This document shows, piece after piece, positions 1 through 11,244 of a DNA stretch of 64,000 nucleotides. Source of the DNA: Mangifera indica. Taxonomy: Eukaryota; Streptophyta; Magnoliopsida; Sapindales; Anacardiaceae. The stretch's first letter is position 1; the number at the start of each line of letters is the position of its first letter. Location: positions 14,957,057 through 15,021,056 of the forward strand of contig NC_058143.1 in assembly GCF_011075055.1 (NCBI RefSeq), in the 5' to 3' direction. The position numbers and the translations under genes were made by a program. The notes beneath the pieces are model-generated. The model made no database searches. It saw nothing but the letters and a program-made list of their open reading frames with translations, and had not been told where the DNA came from.

Positions 1-178
1 GCTTGAAGCTTGATGATTCCTTATTTTTAATATTTTTTACAAAAATTAATTTCAATTAAATATTTATATTCAGTATATTTATTTTGGATTAAAATTCAAG
101 TAAAAAAAAAAAAAAGAAAGAAAGAAAGAAATAGTTTGTATTAATTAGCCTCAGTCCTTACGGTAACAGAAGTCATCA

Positions 179-273
179 AGTCAAAGTCTTTGTATGAAGC
201 TTAATTTCCACCAGAAATTAAAGCATAAATAGACAACCAAACGTATTTGACTGAATTGGTATCTCTATATAAA
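179..273 (+). promoter_or_regulatory. Promoter of A1: two W-box cores and a TATA box
   Basis: AGTCAA at 179-184 (TTGACT on the other strand) and TTGACT at 247-252 match the W-box core bound by WRKY factors. TATATAAA lies at 266-273, 51 bases before the ATG, so the leader should be only about 20 nt. The same three sites occur at the same spacing in A2, and nearly so in A3. WRKY control is inferred from the motif alone. Confidence 0.55.
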
Positions 274-316
274 GCATTCAATTGTTGATCAACTAAGCAT
301 AAGATACTGATCAACC

Positions 317-544
317 ATGAAATCCAGTTTATACTATTTGCTCATATTTGTGTTCATCCATGCATTAATTCTTTCCCAGTCTGCTATTTCTTACATGGTG
401 AACGCCGCTGAAATTGTGAACCACTGGTCCCGACGTACTCGTGTACTACCATCACCACCACCACCACCAAATCCGGGTCCCAAGCAAGGTCAACGTCCTA
501 AGAGGCGACCACCACCACCAAATGTACCGCCACGGTCAATTTAA
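317..544 (+). CDS. Family A small secreted proline-rich peptide precursor, copy 1
   Basis: A 75-residue ORF, not recognised as any named family. Residues 1-30 look like a signal peptide: MKSS, then a hydrophobic core (YYLLIFVFIHALIL), with likely cleavage around VNA/AE. The middle (AEIVNHW) is followed by a basic patch SRRTR and a proline run (LPSPPPPPNPGP). A second basic cluster (KRR) precedes the tail PPPPNVPPRSI. There is no cysteine after the signal peptide, so this is not a defensin or RALF type. The start fits a TATA box 51 bp upstream, and AATAAA follows at about 651. The layout suits a precursor cut into a short, possibly hydroxyprolinated apoplastic peptide; that role is inference. 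Close paralogues are at 7075 and 11245; family B (1754) is probably a more distant relative. Confidence 0.7.
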   Translation: MKSSLYYLLIFVFIHALILSQSAISYMVNAAEIVNHWSRRTRVLPSPPPPPNPGPKQGQRPKRRPPPPNVPPRSI

Positions 545-976
545 TCTTCATCTTGCGGTTGTTGATGAAGGCCATATGAAGATTCAATTATCTATGATCT
601 CTGCATGCCAAAGCCATTATACTTCAATTTATGGCATCTTGGTGATGTAATAATAAATTCAGCTTTATTTCTTGCTTTGTATACTTTATTATAAGAGAAA
701 TATATAAAAGGTTCTTAACTTTTTTTCAGATTAGGATAACATATTAAGGATAATGAAGTAATTTCATAGAAAGAATTAAAATAAAAACAAAAAATAATAA
801 ATTAAAAAAAAACTAGCCACCATCGTATGTAGAACATTATAACAAGAGAGCTTCATCCCGTGAAAGGCTCAAGTCAAAATTTACGGTATGAACATTCTAG
901 CAGCAAAATAAATTCATAAGTTATTAGGGGGATTTAAATAAAATATTTAACAACAAATGTTAACATGCTCGGTGTT
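545..976. other. 3' flank of A1, no further gene
   Basis: Conserved with the 3' flanks of A2 and A3. It contains a plausible 3' UTR with AATAAA near 651 and then A-rich DNA. The ORF at 441-650 is only a frame shadow of A1 reading His-rich codons. Confidence 0.6.
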
Positions 977-1296
977 ATAGTTATTAGTATCCTACGATAT
1001 ACAATATATGTATTTTGATACAGATAAAAAATATTATGTGTAATGAGGTGTATCATAATTGATACGATACAGTAAACGTATTATACAATATAATATATAT
1101 TATAGATACATATCAATACACTTTTTAAATAAAATAATAATATAGTAGAGATATAGATGATAAATTTTAAAGATATTCGTGATATTTAAAAAAAAATGGT
1201 GTGCAAATTATATAAAAACTATATCATACGATACAATACGATATTCAATGTATAACATGTAAAATTAGGTATTTAATATATGATTCAATTACTATA
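977..1296. repeat. AT-rich GATAC repeat element, copy 1
   Basis: Starts ATAGTTATTAGTATC and ends in roughly the inverse (GATTCAATTACTAT). The interior is rich in overlapping GATAC/GATAT words. The same element recurs at 6334, 7713, 10476 and 11855, with a fragment near 62325. The imperfect terminal inversion suggests a non-autonomous MITE; no transposase is encoded. Confidence 0.55.
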
Positions 1297-1660
1297 CTCA
1301 GTACCCTTTTATCTCATAATAAGGTATTAAATTTATTAATGTTGTCTAACTCCTCTATGTAAGCAACATTACACTCTAAAATTAAATACTCTTGCTATAT
1401 AAAAACTTTAATAATTTAATTTGGTTAAATTAAAGTTATTATATTTAATCACAACTAGGTAAACCTTTATAAAGTATTAATAACCGAAACAGGGTCAACA
1501 TAAAATATATTTTTTCTGTTACATCTTTTTCTTAATACCAGTTTTACATTTAATGGATGATTAATATCTAATAAATACTTTCTTAAATGATAATTTTTAT
1601 TTAAAGTATTTTGATTTTATTTAAAGTAATTAAAAATTGCTTGCGTTTTGCATACAAATG
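1297..1660. other. AT-rich spacer between A1 and B1
   Basis: No ORF of note. Compared with unit U3 (12050-12610), U1 lacks about 200 bases just before the B promoter, so the A-to-B distance differs between units. Confidence 0.5.
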
Positions 1661-1666
1661 ATATAT

Positions 1667-1717
1667 TTGACTAATTGATAAAGCATTTTAGAGCAAGCTG
1701 TAGCCTCCCATATAAAG
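1667..1717 (+). promoter_or_regulatory. Promoter of B1: W-box core and TATA box
   Basis: TTGACT at 1667-1672 and TATAAAG at 1711-1717, 43 bases before the ATG. The string TATTTGACT, then TATAAAGCATT, is shared with the family A promoters, which argues that the A and B genes descend from one ancestor. Confidence 0.55.
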
Positions 1718-1753
1718 CATTAACACAGCAGAACCCAGCAACCAGATTTCCCA

Positions 1754-1975
1754 ATGAATATTGCAATTTCATATTTGCTCACTTTCTTCTTCATTCATGG
1801 ACTGTTTCTTAGTTCTACTTGCATAGCGAATGTCACTGAAACTGTTTCTGTCTCTGCAATGGATCATGCCATATCTTCGCGTGTCAGCTTTCGCAAATTG
1901 AAGGTGGACCTACCAAACGCACCACCGTCCCCCAAGCCAAATGATCCTCCTGGTCGGAACCCGCCTTCAACTTGA
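1754..1975 (+). CDS. Family B small secreted proline-rich peptide precursor, copy 1
   Basis: A 73-residue ORF of unknown family. Residues 1-25 form a signal peptide (hydrophobic YLLTFFFIHGLFLS, likely cleavage after TCIA). The mature part starts NVTETVSVSAMDHAISSR, followed by a basic FRKLK patch and the tail LPNAPPSPKPNDPPGRNPPST, which has no cysteine. The motif FIHGLFLS matches FIHALILS of family A, and basic patch plus proline tail are in the same order. The PPxAP-type tail faintly recalls IDA-like or systemin-like peptides, but the match is too short to assign. The TATA box is 43 bp upstream. Paralogues are at 12709 and 17903. Confidence 0.7.
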   Translation: MNIAISYLLTFFFIHGLFLSSTCIANVTETVSVSAMDHAISSRVSFRKLKVDLPNAPPSPKPNDPPGRNPPST

Positions 1976-2049
1976 TATTCATCATCTCAATATGCAATGT
2001 TTTCCTGCAGATGGCTCAAGTCGCTGTATGATCGATGTTTAAATTATTC

Positions 2050-3950
2050 TTAATAAAAAGTTGATAATAAGTTGCTATTAGTTTGTGCCTTTCGCAAATA
2101 AATATTTATTTTAGCATTATGACTCTTTCGTTGGCAAGAATCTGCAGTATTAGTTATTTAGTCTCTCTTAATCCATGCACTCTCTCGCAGAAGTTGATTT
2201 ATTCTAATTCTTGTTGTTGGATATTTTAAACAAACATGCCATTCTGTAATTCGAAATTCCGTAAATATAAATTCGGCACACTCAACTTTAATTTTGTTTT
2301 CGGGAAGTAATCTAAAATCGATCCATGATCCGAGATTCGACATCGGTCGTTTTCCACAATAGTGTTTGCCTCAATACTGCCTTTCAATATTGCCTTTTTT
2401 TTGGAGACATTGTTTTCTATGTATTTTGGTTCTGGTTTATGGGGAGATGAGAAAAATCTTGGCAGGGGAGATAATTTTGGACATATATATAAAAGTCTAT
2501 CTGTCATCTAACTCTCTTTTAAACTATTCTTTGACAAGTTAATACATCAATATCGGAATGATGTATAATGGATATTGACCCAGACTTAATATTTGTGTTT
2601 ATTCTAATTAATTATTAGAAATTATTTTACGAGGGATCTTCACTTTAAAAAATCTATCCCTATCATGAGTCAATGATCTAACAGCATTTTATATTGGAAT
2701 CATTGTTTTATTTTAATATCAGTCCTTACTTTGACCCAAAAAAACAAAAAAAAAGAGATCGAAAAACGCAATTTTCTTCTAGTGAGAAAACATTCCGCAG
2801 TATTCCTTGATTTTTGAAAAGGTCATGTTTCTATGCATTCACTTGAGCTTCAAACACACAAGCTGAGGCAGTGCTGAGTCACAGCCGAGTAGTTTATACG
2901 AAAAGAAAATAAAAGATTTCCAGACAAGAATATGAATATATCATATCTAGAATAACATATCCTCTGCAATGTAAATAGGTAGAGGTCCACTGTTTAAACT
3001 CTAATTTTCTTTTTTTATCATTATTTATATTCCATCACTAAGTAAAATTAAGAAGATTTCTCCACAAATGGTTTCTAGATGTGAAAGACCATAAACAATG
3101 CGATTTTACACTGTTATGGATTCAAGTATATTTTTGTAAATTTTTTTTTTGACATATGATCTTGTTTTGGTGAGTCTAAGTGTTTTTTACCATTCAAGCT
3201 CTAAGAAAATGTCTACCATTAACCAAAATCTTCCAGTAAACCGTTTGTTTGTTCTTTGTCTTATTGCCACTGATGTGATTAGTTATATTAGCTTTAGTTT
3301 GTGTTGGAAATTATTAACTGTAAAATAAGAAAGTTTACCCAGATTTCCAATTTTGTTCGCATTATTGATTTGAATATGCTCAGAGAGTCTGATGTGAGTT
3401 AATTTTCACAACCCCATTTGCATTCCTGCATTGCCTGTATTCTGTATAAAGGGGAGACATGGTTTCTGTTTGGTTCCTGGGATAAGAAGAAAAAAAATCT
3501 TCTTCTGTAAATTGCGTTTTGCATACTGGGGAGGAGACAGGTTTTGGATATATTAATAAGTGTTCAACTGTCCTCCCAACTGTTCTCTAACTGCCCTGGT
3601 AGTTTCATGTAATTGGATCAAATCGATTTGTCAAGGGTGGAGTCAGACACAATAATTTGCTTTGAAGTAAATGGAACTATTTGCTGGCTTACAATTATAT
3701 GGTCTTGGGAAAATATAAAAGGTTGGGTTTTATTTTGCAATTAAGTTGAATGAAAGGGAAGTGAAATAGAATGAAAACAAGATAGAAAGGTTGTAGCAAA
3801 AATGCTATTCGGAATGGAAGGTAAAGCTAGAAAACAAAGCTAAAAACTTTTCTTAGAATTTCTCTTTTCTTTGTCTCATTTTTTCCCCAGTATTGTGCTA
3901 TTTTTTGAGTTCATTTCTCATTCTAAATCCTGGAAATTGATTATGTGTGT
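2050..3950. other. Non-coding part of unit U1 after B1
   Basis: No supported gene. The minus ORFs at 2158-2343 and 2226-2507 are short and contain no recognisable motif. The segment is repeated almost base for base in U3 (about 13990-15870) but is missing from U2 and U4. Bases 2090-2120 are the empty site matching the foldback insertion at 13070 in U3. Confidence 0.6.
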
Positions 3951-4408
3951 TTATGTTTGAGCTAAACAACTTCACCAGTTCAAAAAACATACACGTGTCA
4001 CTGATATCCTGGCGACATTGAATTCCACTGTCAGTCCATGATCGTCTAATCTTCTTCATCCCAAGCATCGAAACAAGGATCTCTCTTTTGGTCTAGATCC
4101 CAACAAGTGACCAAGTTCTCCTTTATTCTTTAAGGTTGGTGCAAAAACTTGCGACCATTTTATATAGTTCCTTCTACTCAATCAAAATGTAGGTTGGATT
4201 TGTGGTAGATCGCCATTGGGTTGTTGTATTGACACTTCTGTGGATTCGACTGGCGCAGAAATGATTGATTCGATTTCATTTGTTCTTTAAGAGTTTGTTT
4301 TTCCATGATATGCCTTCTTCTCCAAGTGTAAATGACCAAAGCAGCATGACAGTGTTGGTTCCATGGCCTGGCGATGACAATCCACAAGCAGTCAACAGGG
4401 GAAGACAC
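3950..4408 (-). mobile_element. Decayed Ty1/copia gag fragment (antisense), copy in U1
   Basis: On the minus strand, frames with several stops and shifts still read pieces typical of the N-terminal copia gag: PQIQPTF, RRNYIKWSQ, KGELGHLLG, and in a shifted frame DAWDEED and QWNSM. In intact elements these lie in order as IQPTYQL, RNYLKWSQ, LSHLLG, WDEED and WNSM. The 76-residue minus ORF at 4178-4408 is just the most open stretch of this relic, so I do not call it a gene. The same relic is at 15870-16327 in U3. No LTR could be paired with it. Confidence 0.75.
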
Positions 4409-4796
4409 AGAGAAGCATGATGTTATCGTTGTTAAGAAGTATTTGTTGTTGTGTCGTCCAATCCTAATCTATACAAGCACACAAATATTGCAACAAATTT
4501 CTAAGAATTCAATTTTTTTTCCCTATAATCTGAAAGGATTTCTGAAACGGTGGGAAAAAGAAATCTATTTAAGCCCACAAATCTTGAAGGAAAGAATTAG
4601 AATCAAGACAATTTATCTCAAAGTCCATGTTAAAGACTGTCAAAGAAATTTCCGCCAAAGACTGCTAACACTACTTTGACAACCAACAATATTAACGCGT
4701 ATTTGTTTGACAATCTGATAATTAATCTGAAGCTAGCTAGCTCTAACTTAATCTCAGAAGCAATATTCAGGCATAAAATATTCAGTATTACAAATG

Positions 4797-4798
<2 letters not shown>

Positions 4799-4858
<60 letters not shown>
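4799..4858. repeat. AT dinucleotide microsatellite
   Basis: About 60 bases of uninterrupted AT, inside the shadow ORF 4676-4897. The equivalent site is AT again at 8834 in U2, but AC followed by AT at 16724 in U3. Confidence 0.95.
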
Positions 4859-4859
<1 letters not shown>

Positions 4860-4861
<2 letters not shown>

Positions 4862-5261
4862 CACTTAATTTGCTGTTCAACAATTACAGGACTGTGATTC
4901 CAATACATTTTATATGACTATGGTGATGAATTACTGTCTCTTTTGGCATATGTTATATATTTTATTAATTCATAATATTCCTTGATAATTCAAGAGCTAG
5001 TAGTCTCAATTAGGGTATATTTACTATCAATCACTCTAGCTAAAACTCTGCCTAACACCAATAACCAGTTGGAATGAAAGCAAGAATTGGAAAGAGAAAA
5101 CGCTATGAAATTCTTGAAAGATCGTGATTCATGCATGCATGCATGCAGTCAAAGTCCTCATGATCAATAGTTTCCCCCTCTAGACTATGAATAATATGTA
5201 ATTTTAAATTGACTCCAAACAGTCATGTATCCACATTCGTGTTCTCTTTGACAAGTTAATT

Positions 5262-5296
<35 letters not shown>

Positions 5297-5535
5297 TAAT
5301 ATCCAGTACTATAAATTAACAATACGAGACATACATACTCTTTTGTATACAATTTTTCCTACAAACTGTTGGGACAGAATAATTGGATGAATATATATAA
5401 AGAAATCAGATTCATAAATATTGTTTAATATAAATAAACGAGGCCCAAAGCAAAGAAAATAGAAATGGTACTGTGGAATATCTTGCAATAGGAAAAAAAA
5501 AGAGAACAGGCCTAGTCTCCTCTTGTATTAAGAAG
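4860..5535. other. Non-coding repeat-unit DNA with small microsatellites
   Basis: Contains a CATG tandem (about 5133-5149) and an AT tract (about 5265-5293). It aligns with 8880-9665 in U2 and 16760-17400 in U3. No gene seen. Confidence 0.7.
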
Positions 5536-6160
5536 CAATGGTTTTAAAATCAGACCAGATCAACTAGTTCAACCGGTTGAATTAAGAACCAGTTTTAAGT
5601 CTGATCCAGTTAATTTAAAAAATCAATTTTTTTATTGACTCACTCAAATTCAGTCAAAAACTAGATTTGACTGGATGAATCGGTAAAAAACTGGGATTTG
5701 ACTAAGTTTGACCAAAATTTTAAATATTTTTTAAAATTTTAATTATTTTTGAGTAATTTAATTATTTTTGATTAGATTGGATGAATTTCTAAAGGTATGT
5801 GAGGAAAAATAAGTTTAAAAATAAAAGAAAAAAAAATATCTCTCATATTTATTGAAATGTGTTCTATAAGCAATAATTTACAAAATTATATTTTTTCTAT
5901 ATCATGAAATTGAGACTTTTTTAATTTTAATTATTTTATTGAAATCAAATGAACAATTGTTACTTTTTAAAAAAAGATATATTCTAATCTTCATAGGTAT
6001 GAGTATCTTGATTTAATTTATTTTTTACTAATTTTTAAATAAAATTTATTTATTATAATTTGATAATATGTTTGAACCGGTTAATTTTTCGATTAAACCA
6101 ATTGAATCTTGAACCAATGAGGTAACCCGTTTGATCACCTGTTTAGTTTTAAAAACATTG
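5536..6160. mobile_element. hAT-like MITE, copy 1
   Basis: Terminal inverted repeats CAATGGTTTTAAAA at the left and TTTTAAAAACATTG at the right. It is flanked by TTAAGAAG / CTAAGAAG, a nearly perfect 8-bp target duplication as expected for hAT elements. Inside are AACCGGTT motifs near both ends. It has no coding capacity. Further copies are at 9666 and 62913. Confidence 0.75.
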
Positions 6161-6333
6161 CTAAGAAGCAGTTGATATAGAGCAAAATTTGCATAATGGG
6201 TTAGCTTATTTAAGGAGCATTTAAGTTTTTATGAGTGATGACCTAGAGTTTGTTATTTTTGTTTATTGTTTGAAATACTTGAGCAGTATAAATACTTTAT
6301 AAATCACACAATAGAGAGATATGAATGATTCAT

Positions 6334-6653
6334 ATAGTTATTAGTATTTTATGATACAATATAATATAAATATAAAATAAAATGTATTATGAGGTTTATT
6401 GAATTAATACAATATAATGAATATATAATACGTTACGATATAATACATATTATCGATACAGACTGATATATTTTTCAGAAAGAATGATGATATAATAAAA
6501 ATGTATATGAGAAATTTTAAAATTTTAAGGATATTTGTGATATTTTCTAAAATGATAATATATTAATTATATTTTTTAAAAGTCGCATCATAAAATACGG
6601 TACTTAATATATGATATAAAAATTTACATTTTTGATACATGATTCAACTACTA
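6334..6653. repeat. AT-rich GATAC repeat element, copy 2
   Basis: Same ends and GATAC/GATAT-rich interior as the copy at 977. It lies just left of the start of U2, and a matching copy lies left of U3 (10476). Confidence 0.55.
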
Positions 6654-6936
6654 AAATTAAATTTTCTTGCTAAGAAAAAGAGATTGGCACTGTCTGGAAT
6701 TGTGCATTTTCAGTGTGTAGAGTTAGCTCTACCAGAATATGTTGTAGATTGAACGAACACATCATTGAGCTTCAAGCTTGATGTTTCCTTATTTTTAATA
6801 TTTTTACAAAAATTAATTTCAGTTAAATATTTATATTCAGTATATTTATTTTGGATTAAAATTCAAGAAAAAAAAAAAAAAGAAAGAAATAGTTTGTATT
6901 AATTAGCCTCAGTCCTTACGGTAACAGAAGTCATCA

Positions 6937-7031
6937 AGTCAAAGTCTTTGTATGAAGCTTAATTTCCACCAGAAATTAAAGCATAAATAGACAACCAAAC
7001 GTATTTGACTGAATTGATATCTCTATATAAA
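6937..7031 (+). promoter_or_regulatory. Promoter of A2: two W-box cores and a TATA box
   Basis: AGTCAA at 6937-6942, TTGACT at 7005-7010 and TATATAAA at 7024-7031, in the same layout as A1. The TATA box is again 51 bases before the ATG. Confidence 0.55.
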
Positions 7032-7074
7032 GCATTCAATTGTTGATCAACTAAGCATAAGATACTGATCAACC

Positions 7075-7293
7075 ATGAAATCCAGTTTATACTATTTCCT
7101 CATATTCGTGTTCATCCATGCATTAATTCTTTCCCAGTCTGCTATTATTTACATGGTGAACGCCGCTGAAATTGTGACCCACTGGTCCCGACGTACTCGT
7201 GAACTACCATCATCACCACCACGACCAAGGCCGAGTCCCAGGGAAGGTCATCGCCCAATAGTTCCTCAGAGGGGACCGCCACCGCCAATTTAA
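7075..7293 (+). CDS. Family A small secreted proline-rich peptide precursor, copy 2
   Basis: A 72-residue ORF. The first 50 residues are nearly those of A1: signal peptide with FIHALILSQSA, then MVNAAEIVTHW and SRRTR. The tail differs strongly: ELPSSPPRPRPSP, a short REGHRP stretch, then PQRGPPPPI. The nearly constant leader and fast-changing, still open proline/arginine tail are what one expects if the tail carries the active or diversifying peptide, but relaxed constraint would look similar. Promoter and 3' UTR are shared with A1. Function unknown. Confidence 0.7.
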   Translation: MKSSLYYFLIFVFIHALILSQSAIIYMVNAAEIVTHWSRRTRELPSSPPRPRPSPREGHRPIVPQRGPPPPI

Positions 7294-7712
7294 TCTTCAT
7301 CTTGCGGTTGTTGATGAAGGCCATATGAAGATTCAATTATCTATGGTCTCTGCATGCCAAAGCCATTATACTTCTATTTATGGCATCTTGGTGATGTAAT
7401 AATAAATTCAGCTTTATTTCTTGCTTTGTATGCTTTATTATAAGAGAAATATATAAAAGGTTCTTAACTTTTTTTCAGATTAGGATACCATATTAAGGAT
7501 AATGAAGTAATTTCATAAAAAGAATTAAAACAAAAACAAAAAATAAAAAATAGAAAAAAAAAAACTCACAATATGAACTAGAGAGTTTCATCCTCTAAAA
7601 GGCTCAAGTCAAAGCTCATAGTATGAACATTCTAACAACAAAACAAATTCATAAGTTATTAGGGGGATTTAAATGAAAATATTTAACAACAAACTTCAAT
7701 GTGTTTGCTATT
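7294..7712. other. 3' flank of A2, no further gene
   Basis: Parallel to the A1 3' flank, with AATAAA near 7402 and an A-rich tract near 7540-7563. The minus ORF 7145-7336 is an antisense shadow of A2. Confidence 0.6.
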
Positions 7713-8046
7713 ATAGTTATCAGTATCTTACATTATACGATACGATACGATATAGATAAAAAAGAATACGTATCATAAGGTATACATAATTGATATGATA
7801 TAGTGGATATATTGTATGATATGATATATATTATTGATACAAATCAATATATTTTTTAGAGAAAATAATAACGTAATAGAGATGTATATAAAAAATTTTA
7901 AATTTTTAAAGATATTTATGATATTTTTTAAAATAATTATATGTTAATTATATAAAAACTATATCATATGATATGATATGATACTTAATATACGATATAT
8001 AAAATTAGATATTTAATATACAACATGATATATAATGGATTACCGT
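7713..8046. repeat. AT-rich GATAC repeat element, copy 3
   Basis: Corresponds in position to copy 1 in U1. ATAGTTATCAGTATC marks the left end; GATACGATACGATA words follow. Confidence 0.55.
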
Positions 8047-8830
8047 GCTCAACACCCTTTTATCTCATATATAAATAAGGTATTAAATTTGTTAATGTTG
8101 TCCAACTCCTCCATGTCAACAACATTACACACTCTTGAATTAAATACTCTTGTTATATAAAAAACTTAAATAATTTAATTTGGTTAAATTATCTCATTAA
8201 AATTATTATATTTAACCACAACTAAGCATACCTTTATAAAGTATTAATAACCAAAACTAGCCCAACATAAAATATATTTTTATTTAAAATACTTTGATTT
8301 TATTTATTGATAATTTTTAAAGTCATCAATTCCGACAAAAGATTTTAGCTGATTAAAAGTCAAAACTCGCCTTACAAGCCGAAACAAACAAACTCTAACA
8401 GGCTGTATTCTGAAAAATCTTATGAACCAGAAGCAAGACGAAAGACATAAACGAGGAGTAGAACAGGCTATATTATATTCGTTGTTAAGATGTATTTGTT
8501 ATTTTGTCGTCCAATACTAATCTATACGAGCACACAAATATTGCAACAAATTTCTAGGAATTCAATTTTTTTCCCCCTATAATCTGAAAGGATTTCTGAA
8601 ACAGTGGAAAAAAGAAATCTATTTAAGCCCACAAATCTTGAAGGAAAGAATTGGAATCAAGACAATTTATCTCAAAGTCCATGCTAAGGACTGTTTCCTC
8701 CAAAGACTGCTAACATTACTTTGACAACTAACAATATTAACGCGTATTTGTTTGACAATCTGAAGCTAGCTAGCTGTAACTTATTCTCATGAAGCAATAT
8801 TCAGGCATAAAATGATCAGTATTACAAATG

Positions 8831-8881
<51 letters not shown>

Positions 8882-9374
8882 TTGTCACTTAATTTGCTCT
8901 TGAACAATTAATTACTGGACTCTGATTCCAATACATTTGATATGACTATGGTGATGAATTACTGTCTCTTGTTGCATATGTTATATATATTATTAATTCA
9001 TAATATTCCTTGAAAATTCAAGAGCTAGTAGTCTCAATTAGGGTGTATTTACTATCAATCACTCTAGCTCAAACTCTGCCTAACACCAATAGCCAGTTGG
9101 AATGAAAGCAAGAATTGGAAAGAGAAAACGCAATGAAATTCTTGGAAGATCGTGATTCATGCATGCGTTCAGTTAAAGTCCTCATGATCAATAGTTTCCC
9201 CCTCTAGACTCTGAATAATATGTAATTTTAAATTGACTCCAAACGGTCATGTATTCACATTCGTGTTCTCTTTGACAAGTTAATTAATTAGACTATGAAT
9301 AATATGTAATTTTAAATTGACTCCAACATTCATGTATCCACGTTCATGTTCTCTTTGACATGTTAATTAAGTAA

Positions 9375-9427
<53 letters not shown>

Positions 9428-9665
9428 TAATGTCCAGTACTATAAATTCATAATACGAGATATACATACTCTTTTGTATAAAATTTTTCCTACAAACTGT
9501 TTGGACAGAATAATTGGATGAATATATCTAAAGAAATCAGATCTATAAATACTATTTAATATAAATAAACGAGGCCCAAAGCACAGAAAATAGAGATGGT
9601 ATCGTGGATTATCTTGCACTAGGGGAAAATAAGAGAACAGGCCTAGTCTCCCTCGTATTAAGAAA
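8047..9665. other. Non-coding U2 DNA with the A/B deletion junction
   Basis: The junction between A-flank and B-downstream sequence lies at about 8470, close to CGTTGTTAAGATG. AT microsatellites lie at 8834-8879 and 9381-9424. A duplicated stretch of about 80 bases (GACTATGAATAATATG... at 9207 and 9291) is private to U2. No gene seen. Confidence 0.6.
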
Positions 9666-10302
9666 CAATGGTTTTAAACCCATACTAACTGATTAGTTCA
9701 ACCGGTTAAATTGAGAATCCATTTCAAGTCTGATTCAATTAATTTAAAAAATCAGCTTTTTCATTGACTTAATCAAACCCAATAAAAAACCAAGTTTGAC
9801 TAGATGAACCGGTCAAAAACTGGGATTTGACTAGGTTTGATCAAAATTTTGAATATTTTTTCAAATTTTAATTATTTTTGAATAATTTCATTATTTTTTA
9901 TTAGATTGGATAAATTTCTAAAGGTTTATAAAGAAAAATAAGTTTAAAAATAAAATAAGGAAGAAGAAAAAAAGTATCTCATATCTATTGAAATGTTTTT
10001 TATAGGTAATAATTTACAAAATTATATTTTTTTATATATCATGAGATTGAAATTTTTTTATTTTAATTGTTTAATTGAATCAAATGAATAATTATTATTT
10101 CTTAAAAAGAATATATTTTAATTTTCATAGGTATGAGTATTTTGATTTATTTTATTTTTTACAAATTTTTAAGCAAAATCTATTTATTATAATTTGATAA
10201 TAAATTGAACCAGTCGATTATTCGGTTGAATCAGTCGAACCAATTGAATCATGAACAAGTAAGATAATCAGTTTGATCACTAATCTGATTTTAAAAACAT
10301 TA
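9666..10302. mobile_element. hAT-like MITE, copy 2
   Basis: Orthologous within the repeat unit to the copy at 5536. Ends are CAATGGTTTTAAA and TTTTAAAAACATTA, with flanks TTAAGAAA / TTAAGAAC matching 7 of 8 bases. It was therefore present before the unit duplicated. Confidence 0.7.
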
Positions 10303-10475
10303 TTAAGAACCAATTGATATGGCGCAAAATTTACATAATGGGTTTGGTTATTCAAGGAGCATTTAAGTCTTTATGAGTGATGACCTAGAGTTTGTTATTT
10401 TTGCTTATTGTTTGAAATACTTGAGCAATATAAATACCTTATAAATCACTCAATAGAAAGATACGAATTATTCAC

Positions 10476-10814
10476 ATAATTATCAATATCTTACGATACG
10501 ATACCATATAGATATAAAATAAAATGTATCATGAGACATATTAAATTAATATGATACAGTAAATATATTATACGATACGATACGATATGATACATATTAC
10601 TAATACAAGTTGATATATATTTTTTAGAGAAAATGACGATATAATAGAGGTGTATATAAGAAATTTTAAATTTTTAAGGATGTTTATGATATTTTTTAAA
10701 ATGATGATGAATTAATTATATTTTTTATTATTTTATTTTATAAAACTGTATCATATTATACGATATTTTATATATGATATAAAAAATTATATTTTTAATA
10801 CACGATTCGACTAC
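10476..10814. repeat. AT-rich GATAC repeat element, copy 4
   Basis: Counterpart of copy 2 at the end of U1. It contains the clearest run, ACGATACGATACGATATGATAC. Confidence 0.55.
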
Positions 10815-11106
10815 CATGTAAATGAAATGAAATTTTCTTGCTAAGAAAAAGCGATTGACATTGTCTCGAATAGTTTATTTTCAGTGTATAGAGTTAGCTC
10901 TACCAGAATATGTTGTAGATTGAATGAATACACCATTGAGCTTCAAGCTTGATGATTCCTTATTTTTAATATTTTTACAAAAATTAATTTCAGTTAAATA
11001 TTTATATTCAGTATATTTATTTTGGATTAAAATTCAAGAAAAAAAAAAGAAGAAAGAAATAGTTTGTATTAATTAGCCTCAGTCCTTACGGTAACAGAAG
11101 TCATCA

Positions 11107-11201
11107 AGTCAAAGTCTTTGTATGAAGCTTAATTTCCACCAGAAATTAAAGAATAAATAGACAACCAAACGTATTTGACTGTAATGATATCTCTGTATAA
11201 A
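11107..11201 (+). promoter_or_regulatory. Promoter of A3: W-box cores and a weakened TATA box
   Basis: AGTCAA at 11107-11112 and TTGACT at 11175-11180 are kept. The TATA box has changed from CTATATAAA to CTGTATAAA, which may lower expression. Confidence 0.5.
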
Positions 11202-11244
11202 GCATTCAATTGTTGATCAAATAAGAATAAGATACTGATCAACC

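Larger units (their letters stand above)
1..6768. repeat. Tandem repeat unit U1 (genes A1 and B1)
   Basis: First visible copy of a unit that recurs at 6769 (U2) and 10940 (U3). Each later copy begins with the same stretch as base 1, a direct GCTTGATG with an AT-rich run after it. U1 holds peptide gene A1, peptide gene B1, an antisense copia gag relic, a long AT microsatellite, a hAT-like MITE and two copies of an AT-rich GATAC repeat. Its left edge may be cut by the window. Copies align by eye over almost their whole length, apart from indels and transposon insertions. Confidence 0.85.
6769..10939. repeat. Tandem repeat unit U2 (gene A2, family B gene missing)
   Basis: Follows U1 through the A gene to about 8470. 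It then jumps to sequence corresponding to U1 base about 4428, and continues parallel to the U1 end, including the hAT-like MITE. The part with the B gene and the antisense gag relic is absent. Confidence 0.8.

Noticed and set aside
317..544. Assignment of family A to CLE, CEP, PIP or IDA peptides
   Set aside because: No complete family motif is present (no HN-ended CLE box, no GxGH or SGPS); only proline richness is shared.
441..650. 69-residue ORF with a His run next to A1
   Set aside because: It is the plus-2 frame of the CCACCACCA codons of A1, has no signal peptide and is not kept in A2 or A3.
4178..4408. 76-residue minus ORF conserved in two units
   Set aside because: Conservation comes from the recent unit duplication; another frame shows copia gag motifs, so this is transposon debris.
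4676..4897. ORF with a long IY repeat
   Set aside because: It reads the AT microsatellite; same for 14246-14455 and 14250-14486.
7145..7336. Minus ORF opposite A2 (also 11315-11509 opposite A3)
   Set aside because: Antisense shadow of the family A gene; no own promoter or leader.
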